Source of the DNA: Scolanthus callimorphus
Lineage: Eukaryota > Cnidaria > Anthozoa > Actiniaria > Edwardsiidae
Reading direction: 5' to 3'
DNA: 64,000 nt
NCBI GenBank assembly: GCA_033964015.1
Contig: CM066912.1
Location: 21,687,073 to 21,751,072 of the forward strand
Shown: piece after piece, positions 21,740 through 32,914 of the stretch
Position numbering within the stretch: position 1 is the first letter of the stretch
How the letters are laid out: each line of letters starts with the position of its first letter
Translations under genes and position numbers: made by a program
The notes under the pieces: generated by a model
What the model was told of the DNA's origin: nothing
Seen by the model: only the letters and a program-made list of their open reading frames with translations
Database searches by the model: none

Positions 21740-22530
21740 CGTAATGGATGGGGCTGACCGAAAGTATTGGCTACAGCAGGAAATCAATCAGCGAGGCATT
21801 CCCTCTTTTTCTAGGATACAGAATACAATGGAGAAGCATGATTGGTGTGGTCCCTTTTAACTCCAACATCCTTTTACCTGTATGATGGCGGGAATGACCG
21901 GAAGTGGGAAGATTGTTTGGGTCCAGAAGCGCCTTGAGTATGGGCAAAAAACGATCTCACCCCCGCCCCAACGCATAGTCTGGTGCTGTGCTCAGTGGCA
22001 ACCAGCCTACACCACCTTAGCCATGTCTATCCCACAAGTAGAATTCGTAAAAGGAATTCCAAACAAGATTGAGCAAGACTCGTACTTTGAAGTCAATGTG
22101 CGGAACCTCATTGTCATCGACGATCAGATGATTGAAACAGGGAATGACATCAGGATTGCAAACTTGTTCACCAAGGGATCCCTTCACAGAAATCTCAGTG
22201 ATTTATATCCTACAAAACCTATTTCACCAAGGGAACGTCAATCGGAACATATCCTTAAACAGCCACTACCTGTTCTTATTCAAGAACCCTAGAAATCAAT
22301 TGCAAGTGATGACGCTGGCCAAATAAATGTATCCGCAACACTCATTATTTTCTTGACAAGTATGAAGAAGCCGTCAGGAAACCTTTTGGCTTCCTGTTTG
22401 TTGACTTGAAACCAGCAACCAACAACAACTGCAGACTACGCGCCAATGTCCTTCCTGGGGAAGTCTCAACCAATGAGAAAAAGGATGACGCCGTTTTGGG
22501 AAAGAGCTCCGAAAATTTCTTAATTATCAA
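21740..22530 (+). pseudogene. Polinton/adintovirus-like packaging ATPase, decayed
   Basis: The protein family is a genome-packaging ATPase (P-loop) of Polinton/Maverick elements and adintoviruses. The P-loop region lies at about 21885-21930 and reads GMTGSGKI: the residue after Lys is Ile where Ser or Thr is expected. A Walker B-like NLIVIDDQM follows at about 22108-22135. The family's conserved LFTKGS and QNLFHQG regions follow near 22165-22235 but lie in different frames, and the C-terminal third (LFVDLKP near 22395-22415) is in a third frame. At least two frameshifts, an early stop and the altered P-loop make it dead. The CACTG element ends at 21737, immediately upstream. It is an old endogenous copy. 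The family call is from memory of conserved motifs. Confidence 0.7.
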
Positions 22531-22533
22531 AAT

Positions 22534-23030
22534 GTGGATATTTCTCCAGAAAAACGGCGCATGAGAGAACTACATGACAAAATGGATGACATCCTTCACA
22601 AACAAACTATGAGTGAAGGTGAAAAGGTCATACGATACACGCAGCTTCAAAGCGATTTGTTGCAAACGAAGCACCAAGCAAGTCATAACCCTCCAATGGG
22701 TGTAGAGCCACCAGTAACAACACCTACCTACACTACTCCTCTAAGTATCTCGCTATCATCACCCGAGCCAGCCACCATACCCTATTCGGCAAAGGTGGTA
22801 GAATCTCCACCGACAGTTCCAGAACCGACCTTAACACCGTCACCTTGAGCGGGTATTACCCCAAAGAAGCTGAAATTACAAAATATCTTAAAGAATTCTT
22901 TAGATGATGATGCCGATAAAGACGGACCGTATATAAAATCGACGTTGAGACGCTATCGGTTTCCTCCCCACAGTGAAAAGTCCACAAGTTCAAACCCGTT
23001 GGTGCTGCGTTTGGTTCTTTTTTTTTAGAC
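22534..23030 (+). pseudogene. Element-associated hypothetical protein with an in-frame stop
   Basis: Open from 22534 to TGA 22846-22848; after the stop the same frame stays open to about 23028 with similar Lys/Asp-rich coding-like composition. The N-terminus is charged and helical (RRMRELHDKMDDILHKQ), with a long Pro/Thr/Ser-rich linker at about residues 55-104. Sequence immediately upstream in this frame is also open. Its place directly after the packaging ATPase suggests it belongs to the same Polinton-like element, perhaps a structural or accessory protein; no function can be assigned. Confidence 0.5.
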
Positions 23031-23040
23031 GTTGACGAAA

Positions 23041-23300
23041 CAGTCCACCCTTGTTACTTGCAGGTAAAGCACCAAACGTGGAGGGGGGTAGAAGTTGCTT
23101 CTTGGACGGAGTTTCGATTGACGAAGAAGACGACATCATAAGCCACAGAGGCAATTTCCTCTTTTTTGTTGGGGGCTTTAATTTCCCTTGTCTTTTGATG
23201 TGTCCATTGGGAACGCTGAATCGGGGTGTTTCCCATTACTTTTGACCGCCATTTTGTTATCACTGCTTTATCGTTCTTCGCCGCGTTCTTCATCTCGTTA
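23041..23300 (-). pseudogene. Possible minus-strand fragment of the Polinton-like element
   Basis: The minus strand gives short ORF pieces rich in Lys, Ser and Pro: GHIKRQGKLKPPTKKRKLP with a basic cluster, then a Ser run. They look coding in composition but are broken by a stop and shifts. They converge on the plus-strand gene at 22534-23030. No family recognised. Confidence 0.3.
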
Positions 23301-23394
23301 ATCTTTTCTTGAGCTTGATCTGACTGACTGGTTGGAATGAGGGACAGTCAGTGGAATGACCATGAGGGACAGTGAGTGGAATGACCCGTATTTA

Positions 23395-23575
23395 TAGAAC
23401 CCGAGGGTTACCAAAAGTAGTCTGTGACGTCATCCTCTTCATTGGAAGTGAGCTCCTGCTCACCACCAGGCTCATCACCAAAATAGTTTGACTTCCTCCT
23501 CACCACCCTTTTTAAAAATAGTGTGACGTCATCCTCCTCACCGAAAGTGAGTTCCTGCACAGGCAGACCAGACTA
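23395..23575 (-). repeat. Inverted double copy of the GTGAGCAGGAGC / GATGACGTCAC module
   Basis: GTGACGTCATCCTC...GAAGTGAGCTCCTGCTCACC occurs at about 23419-23465. A second, shorter GTGACGTCATCCTCCTCACC...GTGAGTTCCTGC lies at 23520-23560. Both are inverted relative to 9895-10010. The module lies on the outer side of the Polinton-like genes, where a TIR could be. Confidence 0.6.
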
Positions 23576-23639
23576 AATATCAGTGGATTGAGTATATTTG
23601 TGGTTGTAAATATCGTAAATAAAAGTAGTCTTCGCTTCA

Positions 23640-24063
23640 TAATGTCTCTTGTTTACTGTATTTGGTGGAGGTGATGAAATTACTTGAAATCCGATGAAAC
23701 TCTCATAATTCTCGATATGATTACTTGCGTTGCCATTTGGGTGGGTTTTAGGTCCATTCCAGCGGGTTTTCCCTTGTTTTCCTTTTCACCTCGATCCCCA
23801 CTACCATAATACCCACACAAGGTACGCAGCAAGCTCCTCGATCGCCGCTCAAAACATGGATCAGCCACGAACTTCGCCAAGTTTCACACCGAAAATCTGC
23901 TCGTTCCAACTCCAAACTTCGGTTGGCCATCGAAGAAAGGTCCAGCAACAACTGGAAGCAGTTTCAGCTTTTCGGGTTCGGTAAAAGGTAATAAATTCTG
24001 GCAAAGAATTCCAGCCTCCACAGATTCTCTTATGATCCGAAATCGAACCAAACCGGAAACGGC
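23640..24063. other. Unassigned
   Basis: A stretch at about 23860-23985 is open in several frames (for example NFAKFHTENLLVPTPNF) but lacks a clear splice or start context. Confidence 0.25.
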
Positions 24064-24169
24064 CAGCGGATGCACGCAAAACAATGGCAAACGCCAATCA
24101 AATCGCTCACCTCCGCCATAATTTCAACGGTTGGGTTGCCGGTTGCCATGGTTTTGCGTGCATCCGCTG
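24064..24169. repeat. Fold-back hairpin, 27-bp arms
   Basis: CAGCGGATGCACGCAAAAC at 24064 pairs with GTTTTGCGTGCATCCGCTG ending at 24169; the outer arms are nearly perfect. It is a small hairpin MITE or the remains of one. Confidence 0.75.
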
Positions 24170-25709
24170 TTCACTATATTTCTAACGACGTCATTATGAC
24201 CAATTATGACGTATTTCGTGACGAAAAACGCGTCATAGACCCACATACCTCAAATTGAAAAAACTACAATTTCAATTTTATACAACACTGTCCTTGTTCC
24301 TGTGTCGAACCATTAATTCTTCCTCGCGTTTAAATAGCCTCAATATTGACCATATATGGTCATTAGGCGGGAATTTTGAATTCTTTCATTAGCTGTAACT
24401 TCACGCCATTTATCCAATCGAGATGCGGTTTTCGCCATAAATCATAACATTCTATAAAGAAAACTAATATATGATTTTGACTGTTTCTTTCCTAAATTTT
24501 TATACTAATGTCAAATTTGGTCATCAATTATGACGTCACAATAGCAGTCACATGGGATCACATGACACAAATTGAAAGATAATTTATTAACCTACTTTCC
24601 TGCCAAGTTTCGTCACATTCGATGCAAACTACTTATGTCTATGCCCGGAAACTCTCAGTTTTGAGAGGTGTGGGAGAAAAAGCCCTAGCAACCGACCACC
24701 GTGAACTCACTAAGAAATTGAAGCAGCAAGATTGGAGACCGGCAATACTATAAACATTCAGAGATGGGGGGGGGGGGGGGGTCCGGGGGTCCAAACAGAA
24801 GACTGTGGTCACTTTGGCATACAGCCAGTTTCGTATATTTGCTATTTTTAGTTTAATAAATTCATACCACTTTGGTCCGCTTTTTCGAGATTGGCATCCC
24901 CCCCCCCCACACACACACACACAAAAAGAAATCCCTGGCTACGGGCCTGCTTCTTGACGAAATAAAAGGAGCGATAAAAATTAAGTCATCTTCTGAGTGG
25001 AAATTGTGTCACGCATGTACTGTCTCGCTCTATGCTAATTACGATGTTTACAAATCTGTAAATGAACTAAGGTCTGTTTTAAAACGTCGAATCCAATTCA
25101 GCAGACTGGTTTTCTCCATTTCACAACCGAAAAGAGAATAAACAAGAAAATCAAACTTTACATTCCTTTTTGTTCTGCCATGGTTCATCTAGATTTACCT
25201 TTTGCACTAGACAAAGTGTACTCTAAGCTGCACATGAAATTTCTAACAATTGGATTCGACGCGGCAAAAGTTCGACGTCTAAAACTGGCCTAAAACGTAA
25301 AGCTACGACAGCTAACCTGACTTTTTATAATTTCCAAAATAATAAATGCCTTTTAAAACATTTTTAAGTCAAAACCTACCGTTTTCCAGCAATCTAGTTG
25401 ACATACTTTTATGAGATCGAAAAGAAATCTCCATATCTACGCAAAATTGTGCGATTTTGTGCATTGCGGCGAGCCCTGTCTGAGTGAATATTGACTTTGC
25501 TTTCTCGAAAAATAAAACTCGCTGAAAATTTTATACTCTTCATTTTCGAAAATAGATCCATATGGGGGATCATTTTATGAAATAAACTGGAGGTCGATTT
25601 TTTGATCTGTCGGACGAGATTTCAAAGTCCGCGTTTTTCGCCTGTGCTGTAAGTCTTAAGTCTGTGGAGGACGCGAGTGACAGATTGTAATTATGCTCAA
25701 TGTCAGCAT
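24170..25709. other. Unassigned DNA with G, C and CA runs
   Basis: Contains 16 G at 24766-24781, 11 C at 24898-24908 and a following CA microsatellite. No gene supported. A DIRS element would be expected to continue here with a tyrosine recombinase on the minus strand, but none was recognised. Confidence 0.3.
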
Positions 25710-26300
25710 TCAAATATGCCACAACTCCTGAGGTCCTGGGCAGGGGGTCTGGTCTGCCATTGGCACCTGTTGGCGTAACCGGTCCATTTGAAAGCGAGAG
25801 ATTGAGTCCGCTGCATCATTAAATTTCTTCGGTATATGCCGCATCTTTAAATAGAAAATGTACTTGAGAGTAAGCAGTGTTATGTGCCGTACAAAGTCCA
25901 TTAGCCTCGGTATTTAGAATTTACTATGCTACAGATTCATTGTCAAAGAAAAACTCATTTTTTCTGTTTGCAAATATTTGCCCCAAAGATGGCAAGCCAC
26001 TACTAGAGCAAATAACTCTTGCCAAGCGATACTTGTGCGGTCGCCAGTGCCCCTGGAACTATTTCTGACCGAGTATGCCCCAAAACCCGAGCGTGCCAGA
26101 GGCATCGGTGTGCAGCTGTAAGGAGTCTGAGTCTACCCATGAGGAGTGGAGAATAAACTATAGCACCGTTCCAATGGGAAATAAACTCCAGCCAAATAGC
26201 TAGATCTTGAAAGAATCCTGAATTGAGGGTTACATGGTGGTGAGGTCTGGAGACCATGAGTGAGGTCAATCATGCGTTGTAAGAAAGGGCGTCCAGGGAG
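25710..26300 (-). pseudogene. DIRS RNase H domain, decayed
   Basis: Minus-strand LNSGFFQDLAIWLEFISHWNG (26222-26160) and the C-terminal IPKKFNDAADSISRFQMDRL (about 25842-25783), ending PQELWHI at the stop at 25710. In DIRS Pol proteins these blocks follow the RT. The catalytic acidic residues cannot all be located because of frameshifts. Confidence 0.7.
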
Positions 26301-26329
26301 GACAACTTTGCAGGCAACTTTGAGTGCCT

Positions 26330-27000
26330 TTAAGAGACTCTAGCTCTTTTAGCGGACACGATATCTAGAGATTGAAGGAGCAAAGAGATTGTCTGATGCG
26401 CGCAATCTTGTCTTGGGGAGGTCGAGCCAATTTTTTTTAGCCTAGGATTATATCCATAAATTCTAAGATGGTCTAGGGGGCCTGGGTTTTGCGTTTGACA
26501 ATCGGAATGCCAAGTTTTTGAAAAATTATAAGCATACACTGGTTAGGCTTACTTTCCATGCATGTTCATATGCTGGTGAGAGGGAAGAGGCACAATTATT
26601 AGAAAATCATCGATAATATGAAATACAAAGGAAATGTTGCACTTGTTCAACTGAAAATCCACTCAATAGCACCAGACAGTTACTTAAATAAAATGGTGAG
26701 CTTCTTAATCCAAACGCGAGAACCTTATCAATAAAGTATTTGGTTACCCAAAACATGCCGAAGAGCTCGTATAAAGTCATCGGGGCTATGGAATTAAGCA
26801 GAAAGCAGATTCAATGTCTGTTTTGCCATGTAGCAGCCATTGCCAAAGTAACGAGTCCCTGAATAGCAGTTGTCAATGGTAATGTAATGAAGGCTGCGCT
26901 ATGATGCTTGAGTCCCCAGCTAGCTTTGGGATAAGACAGGTTAAACATAGTGCGGTCATGTTGTGTGCTTCTAAGGCACCAGCCCGATGGGCGAGACTAG
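26330..27000 (-). pseudogene. DIRS reverse transcriptase, decayed
   Basis: Minus-strand pieces include KTDIESAFCLIP (first catalytic Asp region) at about 26840-26805 and the active-site region HIIDDFLI with IDD at 26614-26606. Further on come DCAHQTISLLLQSLDIVSAK at about 26415-26355 and GRPFL near 26300. Several frames and stops separate them. Confidence 0.65.
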
Positions 27001-27389
27001 ACATTTTTCGTAAGGGGGTTCTGAAAAGGGGCCAGCAACTCGCCCCGAGGCAATTTCCTCATTTAGGTTCTCTGTGACAATTTCGGGTTTTTTCTAGTGT
27101 AAAGGGCAAATTTCTAAAAAAACAAGGGGCACGCGGGGTCAGCACAACCAACATTGCCCCCAAATCTGAGTGTGTAACAGACTGTAGCTACAAACTTGCG
27201 GTAGGGTGATACCTTGAACGCTCCAGAGTGTAAACATTTACTGGCGAAGGAAAAGAAGGCAGGACCCTTTTGTTTTCCCCTACATGAGGTGTTGTGTTTG
27301 GAGTTCCCATGGCTTCTCCCTTCCCGTTCCCTTCCCAGTCTCCTTCCCGTGAACGGTCTCCCACTTGACTGGACTGGGGGCTGGCCTAG

Positions 27390-28434
27390 GGGCAATCACG
27401 ACCTGGGCGAGAGCCATTGCACTTGTTACATTGGTGTGCAAAACGGCACGGGGCTCTGTCACATGAACCAAAACGGTTGAATTTGTGGCAGGTGCCTCTA
27501 CTTGTGATCCCTTTAGAGGCACCCTGGCTACAACAACAACAACCTATTGTTGATAGCCTTAATATGTCTGAACTTATGATCGTAAATGGCCCACCCTAGA
27601 CACTGGTGCACCCTAGCAGCATGCCTAATAGCAGCCATGTACTGTAAAAGCTCCTGAGACCTTTAGGGGAACTTGTGTGTTAATATGCTTGTATTGAACG
27701 CTGTTGTCCATCTGTCGATGTCAGTGATGGACGAAGGTTTCGCTGGCTCGGAAAACTTTATCACCGAGTTCTCCAGAGACAAAACAAGATTGTTATCCTC
27801 CTCTAAGCGAAAGGCTCTTTGGGAAGTTTTTCTATTTAAAAAACTCGCCACTCTGACTATCCTTCACATTAACGGGTAATGTACATAAACGGGTTGTCCA
27901 GACTTGCAGCTCCAGTGGGTTACGATGTCCCCGGCAGTGAAATCGTGACGTCCGCCATGTGGCAGGTGCCTCTACTTGTGATCCCTTTAGAGGCACCCAG
28001 GCTACAACAACAACAACCTATTGTTGATAGCCTTAATATGTCTGAACTTATGATCGTAAATGGCCCACCCTAGACACTGGTGCACCCTAGCAGCATGCCT
28101 AATAGCAGCCATGTACTGTAAAAGCTCCTGAGACCTTTAGGGGAACTTGTGTGTTAATATGCTTGTATTGAACGCTGTTGTCCATCTGTCGATGTCAGTG
28201 ATGGACGAAGGTTTCGCTGGCTGGGAAAACTTTATCATCGAGTTCTCCAGAGACAAAACAAGATTGTTATCCTCCTCTAAGCGAAAGGTTCTTTGGGAAG
28301 TTTTTCTATTTAAAAAACTCGCCACTCTGACTATCCTTCAAATTAACGGGTAATGTACATAAACGGGTTGTCCAGACTTGCAGCTCCAGTGGGTTACGAT
28401 GTCCCCGCAGTGAAATCGTGACGTCCGCCATGTT
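27390..28434 (-). pseudogene. DIRS gag-like region with CCCH zinc motif, internally duplicated
   Basis: Two tandem copies (28434-27961 and 27960-27487) each encode a DIRS gag-type segment: ITDIDRWTTAFNTSILTHKFP, then after a stop ELLQYMAAIRHAARVHQCLG and a WAIYDHKFR block. After the second copy the zinc-binding end follows at about 27480-27390: C-x8-C-x4-C-x3-H then CNKC. The product would bind element RNA. Internal stops, including one after the zinc motif, show it is dead. Confidence 0.7.
27487..28434. repeat. 474-bp tandem duplication (2 copies)
   Basis: 27487-27960 and 27961-28434 are nearly identical; the few differences include G/A and C/T changes and a one-base indel near 27925. 474 is divisible by three, so the duplication keeps the gag frame in phase. 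Confidence 0.9.
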
Positions 28435-28569
28435 GTTCATGTTTTTATCCGAAAGCGGCGTTTGATGTTGGAGCTTGAGACACGACGCTTGTCGACTACA
28501 TGGCACTTACGGCCGACCTTGCTGCCTCGCTAGCGATGCTCGCCGACGTGCTGTTCACGGTTTACAGCG

Positions 28570-28808
28570 CAATTTGCCAACTTTTAGGAACAACAACTCT
28601 AGCAAACGGACGATTCCAGCTATAACCTACGCGCGCGCTGCATGTCGGTGGATGTGGGACATTTGTCGAACAAACTGTTAAAAAAGCGCGCGCTGCATTC
28701 TGGTAGTTGTGGGACACGGCTTGGGCATTTCTAAATAAATAAGAGCGCACGCGCTTATAGCTGGAATCGTCCGTTTGCTAGAGTTGTTGTTCCTAAAAGT
28801 TCAAATTG
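28570..28808. repeat. Fold-back element, about 50-bp arms
   Basis: AACTTTTAGGAACAACAACT...GATTCCAGCTATAA on the left pairs almost perfectly with TTATAGCTGGAATC...AGTTGTTGTTCCTAAAAGTT on the right. The centre contains two GCGCGCGCTGCAT segments. Confidence 0.8.
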
Positions 28809-29339
28809 TTCTGCCCTACGGGGCGTGGTGCGTTCGAGGTCTCAGCTACACTAGTGGAGCTATCCCTCGTCCACTTCTTGAACAGCTTAAAACCACACAG
28901 TGAGTGCCGAGTTCCTCAGGCGCATAATGTTCAACAATTTTCTGACGCACCCTTTTAGTCTTGAGTCCTCAAGCGTTGTTTTTTTTCCTCCGAAACTCGT
29001 TCTCAGTCGCAAACTTGGAACTACTAGTTCAGCACTCAAGCACTGACTTCTACAAAATGACGACCTAAAATCGCAGGTGTTTTGATTTCTTTTGTTGTTT
29101 GGTACAAAAAGAAGTACTTCCATTGGTCGTTTCAAAATGAATGCATGGAAGCTAAAGGAACAATAACCCACACTTTTGTTTGTAGTCTCCCAAACACCCT
29201 TTAATTTAATGAAACGGGTGCTTTAGAATACAAACCAACGTATTGTGACATTAGCTTTTAAAACACTTTTCATCCTTTTGTTCCGATACGACTTAAACCT
29301 CAGGGGATATCCCTCTACTGGAAAAAATAAAGATCCCCG
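28809..29339. other. Unassigned
   Basis: Short ORFs only; no repeat structure recognised. Confidence 0.25.
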
Positions 29340-29622
29340 GTTAATTTATATGGTTAAAAAACGTTTAATTGACGAAGTATTTTCGATTTTTTAATTGAAA
29401 TGCGCTCCACCCGATAGTAAAATCACCTTAGATCATGTAATAAGTCAGTTAACCCTATTAAGACTGGGCTTTTTTTGACATTAATTTATATGGTTAAAAA
29501 ACGTTTATTTGACGAAGTATTTTCGATTTTTTAATTGAAATGCGCTCCACCCGATAGTAAAACCACCTTAGATCATGTAATAAGTCAGTTAACCCTATTA
29601 AGACTGGGCTTTTTTTGACAAT
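29340..29622. repeat. 142-bp tandem duplication spanning a MITE end
   Basis: TTAATTTATATGGTTAAAAAACG starts at 29340 and 29482; the copies differ at few positions. Each copy includes TTAACCCTATTAAGACTGGGC, the left end of the piggyBac-like MITE, plus about 110 bp of flank. Confidence 0.85.
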
Positions 29623-30535
29623 CTGTGACTGGGGGGGGGGGGGGGGGGGGAGGCTGGGCTAATTCGGCCCCCCTCTATATCTCGGCAACCACTGGAGCTA
29701 TGATCATCAAACTTTCACACAATGACCATGAGCCTAAGACAAATCACCACACCTATTTTTGTCACGTGGGAGCAAAATGTGACGTCAATGACGTCATTCT
29801 TAAGTTTTTATCAAATTTTAAGTTATTTCTATAAACGTCCAAAAGCTTGGTAAATATTGCTCTAAAAGCCAACACATTAACATCAAGACAATGAAATGTA
29901 ATAATTTGTGACATTAACACATAAATTTAATCAAACTTGCATCATAATGACGAATTTTGAAAATATTGTCCGCCATCTTGGATCCGCCATCTTGGATCCG
30001 CCATCTTGGATTTCATTTAATTTCGATTTGACTCTTCAGATGAATACTCAATGAGAACAAAATGGTCAGAATGTACAAAATACTCATCAAAGAAGTGTTT
30101 GACATTCAAAAAGTTGAATTAAAAAGGATATTTGTGAATCCCAGAGCTAGTTTTGGACCATATGTAAAGATGAACAAAATCCCCTTACCCCTCCCCCCCC
30201 CAAAGATTTTGTGTCAAAAATTAATTAGCCTTTAGATAAATTATTAATGAGTACAAGCTCTAATAGTCATAAATTGGGCAATCTATCAAACATTAAGCTT
30301 GAAATATGAAAAATTCACGGTTTTTTTCGATTTTTGCAAAACATGCATGTCAAAAACTGGTTGCCATGGAAACTGGGCCCTTGACACTGACATGTCATTG
30401 ACACCAAAATGTCCCCAGATAAATTTTAGGAAAAGTCACTAAGTTTCACCATCATAGCTGCAGTGGTTTTAGAGTAATCAGGATTTTACTGGAGGGGGGG
30501 GCTCGAAAAGCCCCCCCCCCCAAGTCTAAATAGGG
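29593..30535. mobile_element. piggyBac-like MITE, TTAA-flanked (943 bp)
   Basis: TIRs CCCTATTAAGACTGGG and (right, inverted) CCCTATTTAGACTTGGGG, each bordered by TTAA (29589-29592 and 30536-30539). It contains 20 G at 29631-29650, C-runs near the right end, and three tandem CCGCCATCTTGGAT units (about 29969-30012). No transposase. TTAA plus CCC ends is the piggyBac signature. Confidence 0.8.
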
Positions 30536-30559
30536 TTAAGAAATAAAACATTTTTTTCT

Positions 30560-31140
30560 GTGCCTTCATAGAGTTTTGAAAACCGAGGCGTTGCATTGTT
30601 TGGGAGAATTCGAGAGCAGATCATGAAGCCAGGACGAAGTTGAGTGCTTCATGATCTGACTCGGGAATTCTCCCAAACAAAAGCCGAGGTTTCAAAACTC
30701 TTATGAACTGTTATGCCTCTTATAAATAATTTCTAAAACGATAACAAAAAAAAACCCCATTTTCAAGCAATTTGCCGCCGATTTGCCGCGATATCAAGAT
30801 AACGGTGTCGTCTTTTTAGAGATCGAACGGGCTTCTGTGGTGTCTTGTCTTCCTTGTTTCCAGGTTCTTGACCGTGGAAAACACAGTGGAAAATGCACAT
30901 AACATCTTTTCTCAAGTGTATCTGAGTTCTGGTTGAGGTTTAAGCTTTATAGGCCAATAAAAATAGAGAAAAACTTACTGGCATTACACATAAGGTATGC
31001 AGATATTTCCTTACTTTTTCAAGGAACTATCTTGATATACGGTCATGGCGTCATTTCTATGACCTTCATAGTGTTTTGAAACACAGCTCTCGACCAATCA
31101 GAGGGCGCGAACTATCTCAATTATTCGATAATTGTTTGTA
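30560..31140 (-). mobile_element. Composite fold-back element, three-arm layout
   Basis: The arm motif TTCATAGAGTTTTGAAA at about 30567, its inverse TTTCAAAACTCTTATGAA at about 30710, and the direct form TTCATAGTGTTTTGAAAC at about 31068. The first two arms enclose a hairpin with ATTGTTTGGGAGAATTC stems (30595-30680). Beyond the third arm is CGACCAATCAGAGGGCGCG. The layout resembles 15703-15996 and 36285-37333 in reverse; exact ends are uncertain. Confidence 0.6.
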
Positions 31141-31597
31141 AATTTGATTTAATGAACATGAGGACTGGTCATTATTTATTAAGAGGGAGAGGGGGGGGGG
31201 GGGGGGGGGGTGCAAATAAGTGGTGGGACACCATTTTTTGTGCACGAGTTTAAAGGTGGGGGGGGGGGATTTAAATGAATAGCCAGAAAAAAAATGTTGA
31301 GCTGCATACTGATACTATTAATAGTACAGTGCGAGAGGAGTACTTAGGAATGTCTATTAATGGGAGGGGGCGTAAGGAGAAGGCGTAAGGAGAAGGATGG
31401 GTCAACCAAAATCAAGCATGGCATGTTTCATATTGCACCAGCAATATAAAAAGTCCCTAACTGGTTTAACAAAAGGTTGAATGACGAATGGGCATGTTGA
31501 ATAGACCTTTTTCCAAAATGGCCGCCGCAAATTCACATGTCTTAAAATTAAACTGACTGAAAATCAAATACTGGCACTAGAAAGGGTATCCTCACAT
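31141..31597. other. Unassigned, G-rich
   Basis: 20 G at 31191-31210 and 10 G near 31259. A short GGCGTAAGGAGAA duplication lies at 31369-31395. No gene. Confidence 0.3.
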
Positions 31598-31819
31598 TAG
31601 TAATCCTCTGTGGGAGACTGGGGAGAGCATGAGGGAGTAAGGTTGTGTGTACCGTTCGCTCTCGGAAAAATAAGGAAAATTTATCAGAATTGTCGTTTAG
31701 TATTTCATGGAATGGCTGCAGGGTTTAAAAAGGAAAACGAGAGGTAGTAGTAGTTCCTCGGAGGCAGAGAAGAGCCCTGACAACAAGAATTACGTGAAGT
31801 AGTAAGTTCTGACACACAC

Positions 31820-32585
31820 GTGGTGGACGAAGACATAACGAGTTCGCAAGAACACGATATCATATTATCGGCTCTGAAGATGGCTGAAGACGTGGGCCCC
31901 AAAATTGACCTCGTCCTCAAGAAACTGGACAAACTGGATATGATTGCTAAAGAAGTGGAAGGATTAAAGGCCCCGCTTAATCGTGAAATTAAGAGGATTG
32001 ACGAGCATTTGGATCGGCTTCAAGTAACTCAAGCGGCTCTCGAACGAAGCGTCGAGTTTCAGGATGCTAAGCTTGATGAGTATGTTAAGAACATAGAGAA
32101 AGGGAATGGCGCGTAAAGAGGAAAAAATCAAGGAGCTTGAGCTCCAGTTGCTAAATAACCAGGTTTACCAACGACGGGAGAACTTGTGTTTTTACGGAGT
32201 GGCTGAAAGCGAAGGTGAAGATGTGAAAGCGGTTCTCTATGATTTCATGAAAAATGCCCTGGGTGTCGAAAACGCGGAAAAGATGGAGCTTCAAAGAGTT
32301 CACCGTTTGGGACGGAAGACGGGGGAGAAGATACGTCCGATAATTGCGCGTTTCCTGCGCTATCCAGACCGTGAAATGGTCATGGCAAGACGACCTAAAA
32401 GAGATGAAGGAGTGTCGTATGGCGTCGGACCAGATCTTCCTAAGAGAGTACTGGAGTTACGCAAGCCCTTGCTGCCGAATTTGGAACTAGCGCTGGGAAC
32501 TAAATTGGAAATTGGAACTAGCGCTAACGGGCTTCTTTCAGTAAAGCAGAACCATACCGCCTTCTTATTGAGGATATTTTTGTGA
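31820..32585 (+). pseudogene. LINE ORF1 (L1 ORF1p-like RNA-binding protein), frameshifted
   Basis: The first part (31820-32116) is a charged, heptad-like coiled coil (LDLVLKKLDKL-type repeats). The frame then shifts by about 32100 to 32106-32585, giving YQRRENLCFYGVAESEGED, an L1 ORF1-type RRM start, and RVHRLGRKTGEKIRPIIARF of the C-terminal domain. ORF1p binds LINE RNA and forms trimers in related elements. One frameshift separates coiled coil from RRM, so this copy is inactive. It ends with IFL at 32585; an ORF2 start follows some 350 bp later. Confidence 0.75.
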
Positions 32586-32914
32586 ATTGAGATTGATTGA
32601 CATTTGAGTTTCGTGAACATTAATTATGGGCGAACGGTAGACCTTTAGGCTAGCTTAGGTTATAGCATTGAGGGAAATTTCAGTGTGTTATTAGGGGAGT
32701 TGATATTGCTCGTCTCGCGGCCTTCGTTCTGAGTAAATTCTGTCTTAATTTCTTATTTTTCTGTTTTGTTTTCTATCGTTTTTTCTGTTCTACACCGACA
32801 ATTAAGGCACTTTCTTTAAAGTTCTTGTTTAAATTTCCCTACAAAATGCTAATTTTTACTATTATTTCAAGTGATGCTAGGCTCTCTTTGTCTTTTTGAC
32901 AATGGAGTCTAATT

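Larger units (their letters stand above)
25710..28434 (-). mobile_element. DIRS-type retrotransposon relic
   Basis: Read on the minus strand, it shows a gag region (28434-27390), reverse transcriptase (about 27000-26330) and RNase H (about 26300-25710) in the correct order. All have stops and frameshifts. The recombinase, methylase-like domain and terminal repeats were not found. Confidence 0.75.

Noticed and set aside
23856..24000. Exon on the plus strand (NFAKFHTENLLVPTPNF, GTAAAAGG donor)
   Set aside because: No upstream acceptor in the right place, and neighbouring frames are equally open.
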